Of a DNA stretch of 15,652 bases, positions 1 to 6,151 are shown in pieces. The number at the start of each line of letters is the position of its first letter. Positions within the stretch are counted from its first letter, which is position 1. Both the position numbers and the translations under genes were made by a program. Source of the stretch: an uncultured Bacilli bacterium (GTDB lineage Bacteria; Bacillota_I; Bacilli_A; RF39; UBA660); assembly GCA_910586635.1 (NCBI GenBank), contig CAJUJA010000012.1, positions 1 to 15,652 on the forward strand. The letters are read 5' to 3'. The notes under the pieces were generated by a model. It was not told the origin of the DNA. It did no database searches and worked only from the letters and a program-made list of their open reading frames with translations.

Positions 1-34
1 CACACTCTTTCCCTACACGACGCTCTTCCGATCT
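1..34 (+). other. Illumina TruSeq read-1 adapter left in contig
   Basis: Bases 2-34 match the end of the standard Illumina read-1 adapter, running from ACACTCTTTCCC to GCTCTTCCGATCT. Base 1 could be the last base of an i5 index. This is library DNA, not genome. It supplies the last residues (DRKSVV and a stop) of any reading frame entering it on the minus strand, so coordinates below 35 have no biological meaning. Confidence 0.98.
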
Positions 35-213
35 AATAAAATAATCATACCCTTTTTATGGAACCTAAAGTTACTACTAAAAATTATATATCCATAAATA
101 GAACATACTATTAAAACTGAGGCAATAATAGAAACAATATTACCATAGTTATAAAAACAATTCAATATAGAAAGTAAGGCGATCAAAATAAAAGTAAATA
201 TTTTTAAAATCAT
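35..213 (-). CDS. small membrane protein, 3' end cut by contig edge
   Basis: Partial gene of about 59 codons with unknown function. The visible part is almost entirely hydrophobic: one likely membrane segment at residues 3-19 and a second at about 27-46, followed by a basic stretch (RFHKK) and another hydrophobic start. The ATG at 213 is chosen because GGGGAGGTG lies just upstream of it; a longer frame from the ATG at 234 would translate that ribosome binding site. The frame runs into adapter at base 34, so the true C-terminus is missing and the apparent DRKSVV ending is artefact. I recognise no family. Real gene status is likely from the strong RBS and membrane profile, but homology cannot be judged from this fragment. 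Confidence 0.55.
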
Positions 214-288
214 AATACACCTCCCCTTATCCATTACAATGTTAATGAATAAAAATATAAACTAAAATAATACTCTTTGGTTAGTATC

Positions 289-462
289 ATTTAGTATTAA
301 AACTTCCTTTTCCATATTTTACAAATAAAGGTCCACAACTAATCCTCTTTTTTTCATTTTTTATAATATATGAAACACTTTGATTTGAAAAGGAGAAAAT
401 AAACCCATCTGGATACCCCTTTCAATGACATTACCATCAATATGTCTACTATCACTACTATA
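289..462 (-). pseudogene. frameshifted gene remnant, family unknown
   Basis: Two minus-strand frames join into one plausible protein. The upstream frame reads YSSDSRHIDGNVIER down to about 418, and the next frame continues GYPDGFIFSFSNQS... through SCGPLFVKYGKG to a TGA at 289-287. One extra G in the AAAGGGG run near 416-423 would fuse them without a stop. No start codon or ribosome binding site precedes it, and a stop lies just upstream at about 465. It therefore looks like the tail of a decayed gene, lying between the rbfA terminator and the next gene. The codon pattern looks coding, but the protein is not recognised and the assignment is tentative. Confidence 0.35.
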
Positions 463-466
463 TCAT

Positions 467-501
467 AAAAAAAGTAATTTCTACAAAATAGGGAAATTAC
501 T
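467..501 (-). terminator. rho-independent terminator of rbfA
   Basis: On the minus strand a perfect 9-bp stem AGTAATTTC/GAAATTACT (501-493 with 481-473) closes an 11-nt loop and is followed by a run of T (472-467). It starts 11 bases after the rbfA stop codon, so rbfA transcription should end here. Confidence 0.85.
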
Positions 502-512
502 AGTACATATCT

Positions 513-851
513 TTAATTGTTGCTCATTTTCTCTATGATTTCTTCTATATGTTCTCCATAAGCAACCGAATCATCATATAAAAACTTAAGTTCAGGGGTG
601 TGTCTAATATCTACCCTTTCTGATAGTTTTCCACGAATAAAATGGGATGCTTTCTGTAAAGAGTTTAAAGTAGACTTCTTTTTTTCTGGATCCAACACAG
701 TGACATAAACCTTTGCAAAACTTAAATCATTTGTAATCTCAACACCTGTGACCGTTACAAACTTTATATCCTCATCCTTAATTTCAGTCATTAAAATCTT
801 ACTAATTTCCTCCATAAAAAGATGATTTAATCTTTCTATTTTAATACTCAT
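513..851 (-). CDS. rbfA: 30S ribosome-binding factor A
   Basis: RbfA is a small KH-fold protein that binds the 30S subunit late in 16S rRNA maturation and is linked to cold adaptation. At 112 residues this is a normal length. The diagnostic C-terminal block is clear: ASHFIRGKLSERVDIRHTPELKF, then DDSVAYGEHIEEII (residues about 67-106). The N-terminus (RLNHLFMEEISKIL) is also typical. The ATG at 851 follows AAGGAAGGGTTGAT. In Bacillus relatives rbfA follows infB in one transcript. Here a gene on the opposite strand separates them, so rbfA needs its own promoter; a TATACT box at 883-878 is the best candidate. A terminator follows directly, so rbfA looks monocistronic. No truB or ribF follows within the window. 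Confidence 0.95.
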   Translation of the reverse strand: MSIKIERLNHLFMEEISKILMTEIKDEDIKFVTVTGVEITNDLSFAKVYVTVLDPEKKKSTLNSLQKASHFIRGKLSERVDIRHTPELKFLYDDSVAYGEHIEEIIEKMSNN

Positions 852-877
852 TATAAAATCAACCCTTCCTTATAAAC

Positions 878-883
878 AGTATA
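878..883 (-). promoter_or_regulatory. possible -10 box for rbfA
   Basis: TATACT on the minus strand lies six bases before AAGGAAGG. No good -35 is visible. If real, it lies back to back with the plus-strand promoter at 895-923, so the two divergent genes share about 70 bases of control region. Confidence 0.35.
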
Positions 884-894
884 ACAAAAAAATA

Positions 895-923
895 TTTAAA
901 AATAAATAAAATTTATATATAAT
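895..923 (+). promoter_or_regulatory. promoter of the sigma-like gene
   Basis: TATAAT at 918-923, with a weak -35 (TTTAAA, 895-900) at a 17-bp spacing. The predicted transcription start is near 930, immediately before the Shine-Dalgarno at 932-938. The -10 box overlaps the ATG at 922, which therefore could not be translated from this promoter. Confidence 0.6.
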
Positions 924-1596
924 GGAGTTAAAGGAGGGCTACTATGGAGAATATAGAACTAAACTATTAGAAAAATATCCTGCTTTAGATGAAGATATAA
1001 TAACAAGGGATAATACTATCGAATTAACCGAAAAAGAAAAATGTTTAGCTGATATGTTATTAACAGATGAAAATAGAACATTAGAAAAAGGAACTACTTA
1101 TGCTAGACGTTTAAACATATCTGCGAATTATTTTGGTATTTTAAAAAATAACACAGTTTCTAAAATAAGTAATAATCCAAGTCTTCAAAATAACTACCCA
1201 CATTTTATGGAAGAAAATGAAATTACCAGTAATTTTAGTAAAAGAAATACTATTTCTTTATCCCAAGAAGAACTTAATAACATAAGAAACAATTCTAGAA
1301 AATATGATCTTCCAAATGCAAAAAGAAAAACTAAAGATGATTTAATAAAAGGTATTGAAAAACTAGAAAAATCAGTATATGGAGATTATGCATCACTTTG
1401 TACAGTAGAACAAAAAGCAATGCTTGCATTAAGGTTAGGATTTTTCAATAATATGGAGTTTTCAACAGAAACTGTATCAATATTTTTTATGACTGACCAA
1501 GAAGAAGTCTCACTATTAACAAGCGAATGTATAAAATCGGCAAAAAAATCAAAAACCATTAAAAATGTTCAAAAGAAAATAGGCACTAAAAACTAA
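922..1596 (+). CDS. sigma-70 region 4-like DNA-binding protein; start in doubt
   Basis: The C-terminal third (residues about 160-208) reads like a sigma-70 region 4 helix-turn-helix: VEQKAMLALRLGFF, then FSTETVSIFFM and QEEVSLLTSECIKSAKK. Nothing resembling sigma region 2 is seen; the N-terminal 150 residues are polar and unrecognised. It may be a transcriptional regulator or an anti-/co-sigma type protein; this is inference. The gene lies opposite to its neighbours, divergent from rbfA and convergent with infB. The start is problematic. The frame opens at ATG 922, but that codon overlaps a TATAAT box, and residues 4-6 (KEG) are the Shine-Dalgarno AGGAGGG. That Shine-Dalgarno is ideally placed for ATG 944, which is in another frame and stops after eight codons. 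One extra base near 947-968 would connect ATG 944 to this frame, so a frameshift or assembly error is possible. Confidence 0.7.
   Translation: MELKEGYYGEYRTKLLEKYPALDEDIITRDNTIELTEKEKCLADMLLTDENRTLEKGTTYARRLNISANYFGILKNNTVSKISNNPSLQNNYPHFMEENEITSNFSKRNTISLSQEELNNIRNNSRKYDLPNAKRKTKDDLIKGIEKLEKSVYGDYASLCTVEQKAMLALRLGFFNNMEFSTETVSIFFMTDQEEVSLLTSECIKSAKKSKTIKNVQKKIGTKN
932..946 (+). promoter_or_regulatory. strong RBS and ATG out of frame with the gene it precedes
   Basis: AGGAGGG (932-938) lies five bases before ATG 944. The frame from 944 encodes MENIELNY and stops at 968-970. Adding an A to CTAAACTA would instead give MENIELKLLEKYP and continue into the long frame. It is either a broken start, a short upstream peptide, or a sequence error. 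Confidence 0.6.
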
Positions 1597-1606
1597 TGCC
1601 TATTTT
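1576..1606. terminator. bidirectional terminator between sigma-like gene and infB
   Basis: A perfect 10-bp stem, AAAATAGGCA (1576-1585) with TGCCTATTTT (1597-1606), closes an 11-nt loop. T-rich sequence follows on the plus side (CTTATCTTTTT) and, read on the other strand, beyond 1576. It contains the last codons and stop of the plus-strand gene and ends one base before the infB stop codon, so it can serve both converging transcripts. Confidence 0.85.
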
Positions 1607-1607
1607 C

Positions 1608-3734
1608 TTATCTTTTTATCTCAACTAACTCATAAACCTCAATAATATCTTGTTCCTTATAATCTTGACAATTTGCTAATGTAACTCCACAATCCATATC
1701 CTTTTTCACTTCTTTAACCTGATCCTTTTCATGTTGTAGGGTATTTACTTTTCCAGTATAAACAACTACCCCATCTCTAATAATTCTAGCAAGAGAATTA
1801 TTTTTTACATTACCTGTTAAAACATGACACCCTGCTATAAAACCTACTTTTGAGAATTTAAACATCTGCCTAATCTCTAATGTTCCCACCACTTTTTCTT
1901 CATATTCCGGATCTAGCATTCCCTTCATAGCAGCTTCCATATCCTCTACTACTTTATAAATAATATCATAATTCCTAATTTCTACACCATATTGTTTGGC
2001 AATATCTTGAGTTTTATTATTAGCTCTAACATTAAAACCAATAATAATAGCATGAGAAGCAGAGGCCAAAACTACATCACTTTCCGTAATCGCTCCAACA
2101 CTACTTCGAATAATATTAATTTTTACTCCATCAATATCAATTTTTTCCAAAGAACCTCTAACAGCTTCACTACTTCCATGAACATCTGCTTTTATAATCA
2201 CACCAATTTCTTTAATTCCATCTTTTATCTGCCCAAATAAGTCATCTAGTGTCATACCACTTCTATTGGTATCAGCCTCTTTTGCTCTATTTTGTCTTTC
2301 AATAGCAATACTCTTGGCCTGCTTTTCAGTCTCAAAAGACATAAACTTATCTCCTGCCTGACTGACATCAGAAATCCCAGTTACTTCTACTGGAGTAGAC
2401 GGCAAAGCTTCAACAATATTCTGACCTAAATCATTTTTTAACGTTCTTACCTTTCCATAGCTAGTACCAACTACAATAGGATCTCCAATTCTTAATGTTC
2501 CATTTTGGATTAAAAGAGTTGCAACAGAACCAATTTGCTTATCTTTTCTAGCCTCAATCACAGTACCAGTTGCATAACGGGAAGGATTTGCCTTTAATTC
2601 TTGCATATCAGAAACTAATAAAATATTAGAAAGCAAATCATCTATTCCTAAACCAGTTTTAGCAGATATTTTACAAACAATAGTATCTCCTCCCCATTCT
2701 TCTGGAGTAAGACCATTTTCTACTAATTCAGTCATAATCCTATCTGGATTAGCATCCTCTTTATCAATCTTATTAACCGCTACAATAATAGGAACCTTAG
2801 CAGCCTTTGCATGATCAATTGCTTCTTTTGTCTGTGGCATAATTCCATCATCTGCTGCTACTATGATAATTACAACATCCGTAATACTTGCACCTCTTGC
2901 TCTCATAGAAGTAAATGCTTCATGGCCTGGAGTATCAATAAATGTAATCTTTCTTCCATCACAACTAACAGAATAAGCACCAATTGCCTGTGTAATTCCA
3001 CCTGCTTCTCCTATTGCTACATTAGTCTTTCTAATCGTATCTAATAGAGTAGTTTTACCATGATCGACATGCCCCATAATAGTAACAACTGGAGGTCTCT
3101 CTTTTAAATCCTCTTCCTTTTCCTCAATTTCATAATTTTCAAAATTAGAAATATCTTTAGTCTCTTCCTTTTTCAACTCTTTATTATAATCACTTACTAA
3201 TACTTCTGCTGTTTCAAAATCAACACTTTGATTTACAGATGCCATAATTCCTAAAGCCATAGCCTTTTTCACCAATTCTGTAGCAGGAACAGACAAAATT
3301 TCTGCTATCTCTGATAAAGTCATATTTTCCTTATAAAGTACAATACGATCATCTTGTAAAGCCTCATTACTTTGCAGCTTTTGACGATGCTTATAAATCT
3401 TTTTTCTTTCCTTCATAAAGTTTGTTTTTGCTTCTGCCTTTTTAACACTTCTACTTTTTAATTTTTGAAAGTTATCCTGATTATCCAAATCAATATTTGT
3501 CTGCTCTGCCAAAGCCTCTGCTTTTTCCTCTACCTCTTCTTCTGAGATTATTTCATCTAGATTATCATCTTCAATATAATCCTCTTGATCTTGAATTTCA
3601 TTATCCAATAAAATAATATCTTCCTCACTTAACATAGAATCTTCATTTTGATAGGAAATTCCAATTTTATCACATAAAGATTTAATCTCTTCTATACTTT
3701 TTTCCACATCTTGTGCATAATCTTTTAAGTTCAT
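1608..3734 (-). CDS. infB: translation initiation factor IF-2
   Basis: IF-2 is the GTPase that brings initiator fMet-tRNA to the 30S subunit and promotes subunit joining. The GTPase motifs are intact: GHVDHGKT (about residues 221-228), DTPGH (267-271) and NKID (321-324). Domain II and the C-terminal fMet-tRNA-binding region (SRVGAI-like block, EIRQMFKFSKVGFIAGC) follow to a normal end. The N-terminus is short but present: an acidic, helical stretch (1-90), a basic linker, and the IF2-N fold (MTLSEIAEILSVPATELVKKAMALGI). The start at ATG 3734 is chosen because GAGGTGA lies just before it; an in-frame GTG at 3743 is part of that binding site. Length is about 708 residues. It is the last gene of the rimP-nusA-ylxR-infB transcript. 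The ylxQ gene that usually precedes infB is absent. Confidence 0.97.
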   Translation of the reverse strand: MNLKDYAQDVEKSIEEIKSLCDKIGISYQNEDSMLSEEDIILLDNEIQDQEDYIEDDNLDEIISEEEVEEKAEALAEQTNIDLDNQDNFQKLKSRSVKKAEAKTNFMKERKKIYKHRQKLQSNEALQDDRIVLYKENMTLSEIAEILSVPATELVKKAMALGIMASVNQSVDFETAEVLVSDYNKELKKEETKDISNFENYEIEEKEEDLKERPPVVTIMGHVDHGKTTLLDTIRKTNVAIGEAGGITQAIGAYSVSCDGRKITFIDTPGHEAFTSMRARGASITDVVIIIVAADDGIMPQTKEAIDHAKAAKVPIIVAVNKIDKEDANPDRIMTELVENGLTPEEWGGDTIVCKISAKTGLGIDDLLSNILLVSDMQELKANPSRYATGTVIEARKDKQIGSVATLLIQNGTLRIGDPIVVGTSYGKVRTLKNDLGQNIVEALPSTPVEVTGISDVSQAGDKFMSFETEKQAKSIAIERQNRAKEADTNRSGMTLDDLFGQIKDGIKEIGVIIKADVHGSSEAVRGSLEKIDIDGVKINIIRSSVGAITESDVVLASASHAIIIGFNVRANNKTQDIAKQYGVEIRNYDIIYKVVEDMEAAMKGMLDPEYEEKVVGTLEIRQMFKFSKVGFIAGCHVLTGNVKNNSLARIIRDGVVVYTGKVNTLQHEKDQVKEVKKDMDCGVTLANCQDYKEQDIIEVYELVEIKR

Positions 3735-3752
3735 AGCTTTCACCTCACTTTA

Positions 3753-4016
3753 TTATTTTTCACAAATTCTTTTTATTTCATCATATACATCTTCTGAAAT
3801 ATTACACTCTAAACGTTTTTCTAATATTTTACTTTTCTTTGCCTTTTCTAGTACTTCTAAATCTTTTTTAATATAGGCTCCTCTACCATTTAATTTCCCA
3901 CTTAAATCTGCAACAACATCTTTCTGCGGAGTCCTAACAATTCGAAGCAGTTCTTGTTTAGGGAGTCTTTCTTTTGTTACGACGCAACTTCTTAAAGGTA
4001 TTTTTCTAACTTTCAT
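3753..4016 (-). CDS. ylxR: YlxR/RnpM family RNA-binding protein
   Basis: Small basic protein of 87 residues, standard for the family. Signature blocks are RKIPLRSCVVTKE at the N-terminus, ELLRIVRTP, and D-SGKLNGRGAYI in the middle. The Bacillus member (RnpM) binds the RNase P RNA and modulates RNase P; that role is taken from the family. AGGAG lies six bases before the ATG at 4016. It sits 45 bases after the nusA stop and 18 bases before infB, as expected in the conserved nusA-ylxR-(ylxQ)-infB order, here without ylxQ. Confidence 0.95.
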   Translation of the reverse strand: MKVRKIPLRSCVVTKERLPKQELLRIVRTPQKDVVADLSGKLNGRGAYIKKDLEVLEKAKKSKILEKRLECNISEDVYDEIKRICEK

Positions 4017-4061
4017 TTCTATCTCCTATTTTCTCGATTTACTTCCTAATAACTATTTATG

Positions 4062-5249
4062 CTATTCCTCTCTAAAATTAATTCCTTCTTCTCTTGCCTG
4101 CTCTAAAGATTTAATATCAATACGATAATGTGTCAATCTACTAGCAAGGCGAGCATTTTGACCTTTCTTACCAATAGCTAAGGAGAAATTGTCAGAGTCA
4201 GCAATTACCATAGCTTCTCCTTTCTTAGGATCCGTAATAGCAACTTTCAAATCTTTTGCGGGAGATAGGGCATTCGCAATAAAAACGGCTGGATCTTTGT
4301 CATATCTTACAATGTCTAATTTTTCTCCATGCAATTCTTCTATAATACGTGCAATTCTACTACCCTTTTCTCCAATACAAGCACCAATTGGATCAATATT
4401 ATAGTTTTCTGAATATACAGCTACTTTACTTCTATATACTGGGTCTCTTGATACACTATAAAGCAAAACTGACCCATCGGATAACTCCGGAATTTCAAGT
4501 TCAAATAATCTTTTTACAAATCCATAATGGCTCCTAGAAAGTAGGATTAATAAATTCTTTCCACTGTTATCTACTTTTGTAACGTAAACCTTAATTTGAC
4601 TACCCATTTCAATTTTCTCACCTGGAATAATATCTTTCTTAGGCAAGATACCATTCGTACGCCCTAAATCAATAAAATAATTATCCGTATCTTCTAAAGC
4701 AACTGTACCAACTAAAAGCTCATCTTGTTTATCACCAAACTCTTCCATAATACTATTTCTTTCAGCTTCTCGCATTTTTTGAACAATTACTTGTTTAGCA
4801 GTGGATGCTGCTACTCGTCCAAAATCCTTTGGTGTTACTTCTGTATCAATCGTATCTCCAACGTTTAATAATTTATTTTCTATTCTAGCATCACTTAACT
4901 TAATTTCAGTTTCCGGATTAAAGAAAGATGGTTTTTCTTCCCCTTGTTCTCCTTCTTCCTCATCTTCTACCTCAGTTAACTCCTCATCTTCTTCTGTATA
5001 ATGCTCAAATAGATAATCTTCATATTCCTCTTTTGTCATTTTATCATCATCCACTACAGTTAAATAAGAGTATACCTTAATTTCTCCAGTATCTCTATTA
5101 ATCAATACTTTTACGTTTGTTTTAGACTTAAAATTTTTCTTATAAGCAGAAGTAAGAGCCAGCTCCATAGCTTCAAAAACAACTTCTTTATCAATTCCTT
5201 TTTCCTTTACAATATTATCAACAGCTCTTAAAAATTCCTTACTATTCAT
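4062..5249 (-). CDS. nusA: transcription termination/antitermination factor NusA
   Basis: NusA binds RNA polymerase and nascent RNA, affecting pausing, termination and antitermination. The 395 residues hold, in order, the N-terminal polymerase-binding domain (1-65 and about 115-175), the S1 domain (about 178-240) and two KH domains, with GACIGEKGSRI (289-299), ELHGEKLDIVRYD (305-317) and AIGKKGQNARLASRL (358-372). There are no C-terminal acidic repeats, as in other Firmicutes. Unusual is an acidic insert at about 67-106 inside the N-terminal domain, more than half Asp/Glu and seemingly absent from typical NusA. The ATG at 5249 lies inside the end of rimP, giving an 8-base overlap, so the two are translationally coupled. 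Confidence 0.97.
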   Translation of the reverse strand: MNSKEFLRAVDNIVKEKGIDKEVVFEAMELALTSAYKKNFKSKTNVKVLINRDTGEIKVYSYLTVVDDDKMTKEEYEDYLFEHYTEEDEELTEVEDEEEGEQGEEKPSFFNPETEIKLSDARIENKLLNVGDTIDTEVTPKDFGRVAASTAKQVIVQKMREAERNSIMEEFGDKQDELLVGTVALEDTDNYFIDLGRTNGILPKKDIIPGEKIEMGSQIKVYVTKVDNSGKNLLILLSRSHYGFVKRLFELEIPELSDGSVLLYSVSRDPVYRSKVAVYSENYNIDPIGACIGEKGSRIARIIEELHGEKLDIVRYDKDPAVFIANALSPAKDLKVAITDPKKGEAMVIADSDNFSLAIGKKGQNARLASRLTHYRIDIKSLEQAREEGINFREE

Positions 5250-5502
5250 CTATTATCTCTCCTTTCTGTTTTGAATAAATGTCTAACTCATCATAATCTT
5301 GTTCAATCTTATCAGTTTGATCCATAATCTCATTAATAATTCTAGACGCTTCTGTAATTTTATCTAAATCAATGACCTCTTGACTATCTAGCTCGATATT
5401 AAAAATTGTTTTTCCTTCCTTCTTGGATCTAAAGGCATCACTAACATATATGCCTAAGTGATCAATTTTAGAATGAATAAGTGATTCAACAATCTCCTTC
5501 AT
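5242..5502 (-). CDS. rimP: RimP-like protein lacking the C-terminal domain
   Basis: Position and sequence identify it as RimP, the 30S maturation factor encoded upstream of nusA. Residues 1-70 fit the RimP N-terminal alpha/beta domain: an N-terminal helix, HLGIYVSDAFRSKKEGKTIF, an acidic strand IELDSQEVIDLDK, then ITEASRIINEIMDQTDKIEQDYDELDI. It then ends at residue 86. Usual RimP has about 150 residues, with an SSPG-type segment followed by an SH3-like C-terminal domain; both are missing, and the reading frame overlaps nusA directly, leaving no room for them. AGGAGGTG six bases before the ATG is an excellent RBS, which argues against a dead gene. Function without the second domain is uncertain. 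First gene of the operon. Confidence 0.75.
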   Translation of the reverse strand: MKEIVESLIHSKIDHLGIYVSDAFRSKKEGKTIFNIELDSQEVIDLDKITEASRIINEIMDQTDKIEQDYDELDIYSKQKGEIIDE

Positions 5503-5506
5503 AAAA

Positions 5507-5554
5507 CACCTCCTACATATAAAGGAGTGGAATCTGGTTCCACTCCTCCTTTCT
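5507..5554 (-). promoter_or_regulatory. leader hairpin upstream of rimP RBS
   Basis: The predicted operon leader contains a perfect 10-bp hairpin, AGGAGTGGAA (5547-5538) and TTCCACTCCT (5532-5523), with a CCAGA loop. After TTATATGT comes the rimP ribosome binding site AGGAGGTG (5514-5507). The 3' arm (CACTCCT) could instead pair with that binding site with one bulged G, so the two structures exclude each other. The hairpin may equally end the upstream gene's transcript, although its T-run is short (TTTATAT). Confidence 0.5.
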
Positions 5555-5560
5555 TTTTAG

Positions 5561-5589
5561 ATTATAACACAAATCTATAATAATTCCAA
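5561..5589 (-). promoter_or_regulatory. promoter of the rimP-nusA-ylxR-infB operon
   Basis: On the minus strand TTGGAA (5589-5584) and TATAAT (5566-5561) are spaced 17 bases apart. The predicted start is near 5554, just before the leader hairpin. The -35 lies only three bases from the neighbouring gene's stop codon. Confidence 0.6.
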
Positions 5590-5591
5590 AT

Positions 5592-6053
5592 TTATTTTAA
5601 ACATTCTTTACATAATATTGGAGATTCATCCTTTTTTTCTTTAAAGTTCTCTGCAACAGCATAAACATGAGATCCCTTATATCGTTTCAACATTCCCTGT
5701 TCATCTAACGCAAGATAAAGTAAATCTTGATTTACATCAGGATCCATATTAGGATATTTCTCCCTGAATCCTTTAAGAGTATCATCATCTAGTTTGAATA
5801 CATCATCCCTAAAATCTTCTATTTTTTGCTTAATAATGGTACCCCAACCTCCAATGAATAAAGAAGATACAAGTCCTACTTGGGAATTAGTATTTACAGC
5901 AATAGCAATTCCTATCCCTGCCGATAAACAGAAAACACCTGTATATATTTTAAGACTTTTAATTCTCTTTTTATGATAAACCTTTTCTCTTGCATTAAAA
6001 AGTTTAGAGTAACCCTCATAGTTACTATCTGTAATAACTAAGTTTTTTTCCAT
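5592..6053 (-). CDS. conserved-looking small protein with two TM segments
   Basis: Protein of 153 residues, family not recognised. A polar N-terminus of about 33 residues ends in a basic cluster (KVYHKKRIK), followed by two adjacent membrane segments (about 36-53, YTGVFCLSAGIGIAIAV, and 58-74, QVGLVSSLFIGGWGTII). An acidic, soluble C-terminal half follows, ending in two Cys (ILCKECLK). By the positive-inside pattern both ends should face the cytoplasm. AAGGAGGG three bases before the ATG at 6053 makes the start firm. A promoter with TATAAT at 6080-6075 gives a very short leader and overlaps the divergent promoter of the protease gene. It is transcribed toward the rimP operon. No function is offered. 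Confidence 0.75.
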   Translation of the reverse strand: MEKNLVITDSNYEGYSKLFNAREKVYHKKRIKSLKIYTGVFCLSAGIGIAIAVNTNSQVGLVSSLFIGGWGTIIKQKIEDFRDDVFKLDDDTLKGFREKYPNMDPDVNQDLLYLALDEQGMLKRYKGSHVYAVAENFKEKKDESPILCKECLK

Positions 6054-6074
6054 AGTCCCTCCTTCTGGCTGTAT

Positions 6075-6103
6075 ATTATAACAGATAATATTTGATATGA
6101 AAA
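6075..6103 (-). promoter_or_regulatory. promoter of the two-TM protein gene
   Basis: On the minus strand TTTTCA (6103-6098) and TATAAT (6080-6075) are 17 bases apart. It overlaps, in the opposite direction, the plus-strand promoter at 6092-6119, so the two genes may compete for polymerase. Confidence 0.5.
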
Positions 6104-6119
6104 GTATATATTTTATGAT
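6092..6119 (+). promoter_or_regulatory. promoter of the CPBP protease gene
   Basis: TTGATA (6092-6097) and TATGAT (6114-6119) with a 16-base spacer. Two more TATGAT boxes follow at 6125-6130 and 6130-6135 without clear -35 elements. Confidence 0.45.
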
Positions 6120-6151
6120 GAGATTATGATATGATATTATTGGTGATTATA

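Noticed and set aside
13..34. C-terminal DRKSVV and stop of the first gene
   Set aside because: Encoded by sequencing adapter, not by genome.
1992..2240. Open frame on the plus strand opposite infB
   Set aside because: It is the shadow of the conserved infB frame; composition is rich in Asn/Ser/Ile, and there is no RBS. The same applies to open frames at 2811-3044, 4189-4404, 4349-4537, 4801-5001, 5794-5976, 7800-8021 and 10616-10801, and to 6253-6465 on the minus strand.
4932..5051. Low-complexity pyrimidine-rich tract on the plus strand as a possible regulatory element
   Set aside because: It is explained by the Glu/Asp-rich codons of NusA on the other strand.
6131..6151. Seven extra N-terminal residues on the CPBP protease
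   Set aside because: They translate -10-like boxes and the GGTGAT binding site; ATG 6152 has the proper spacing.
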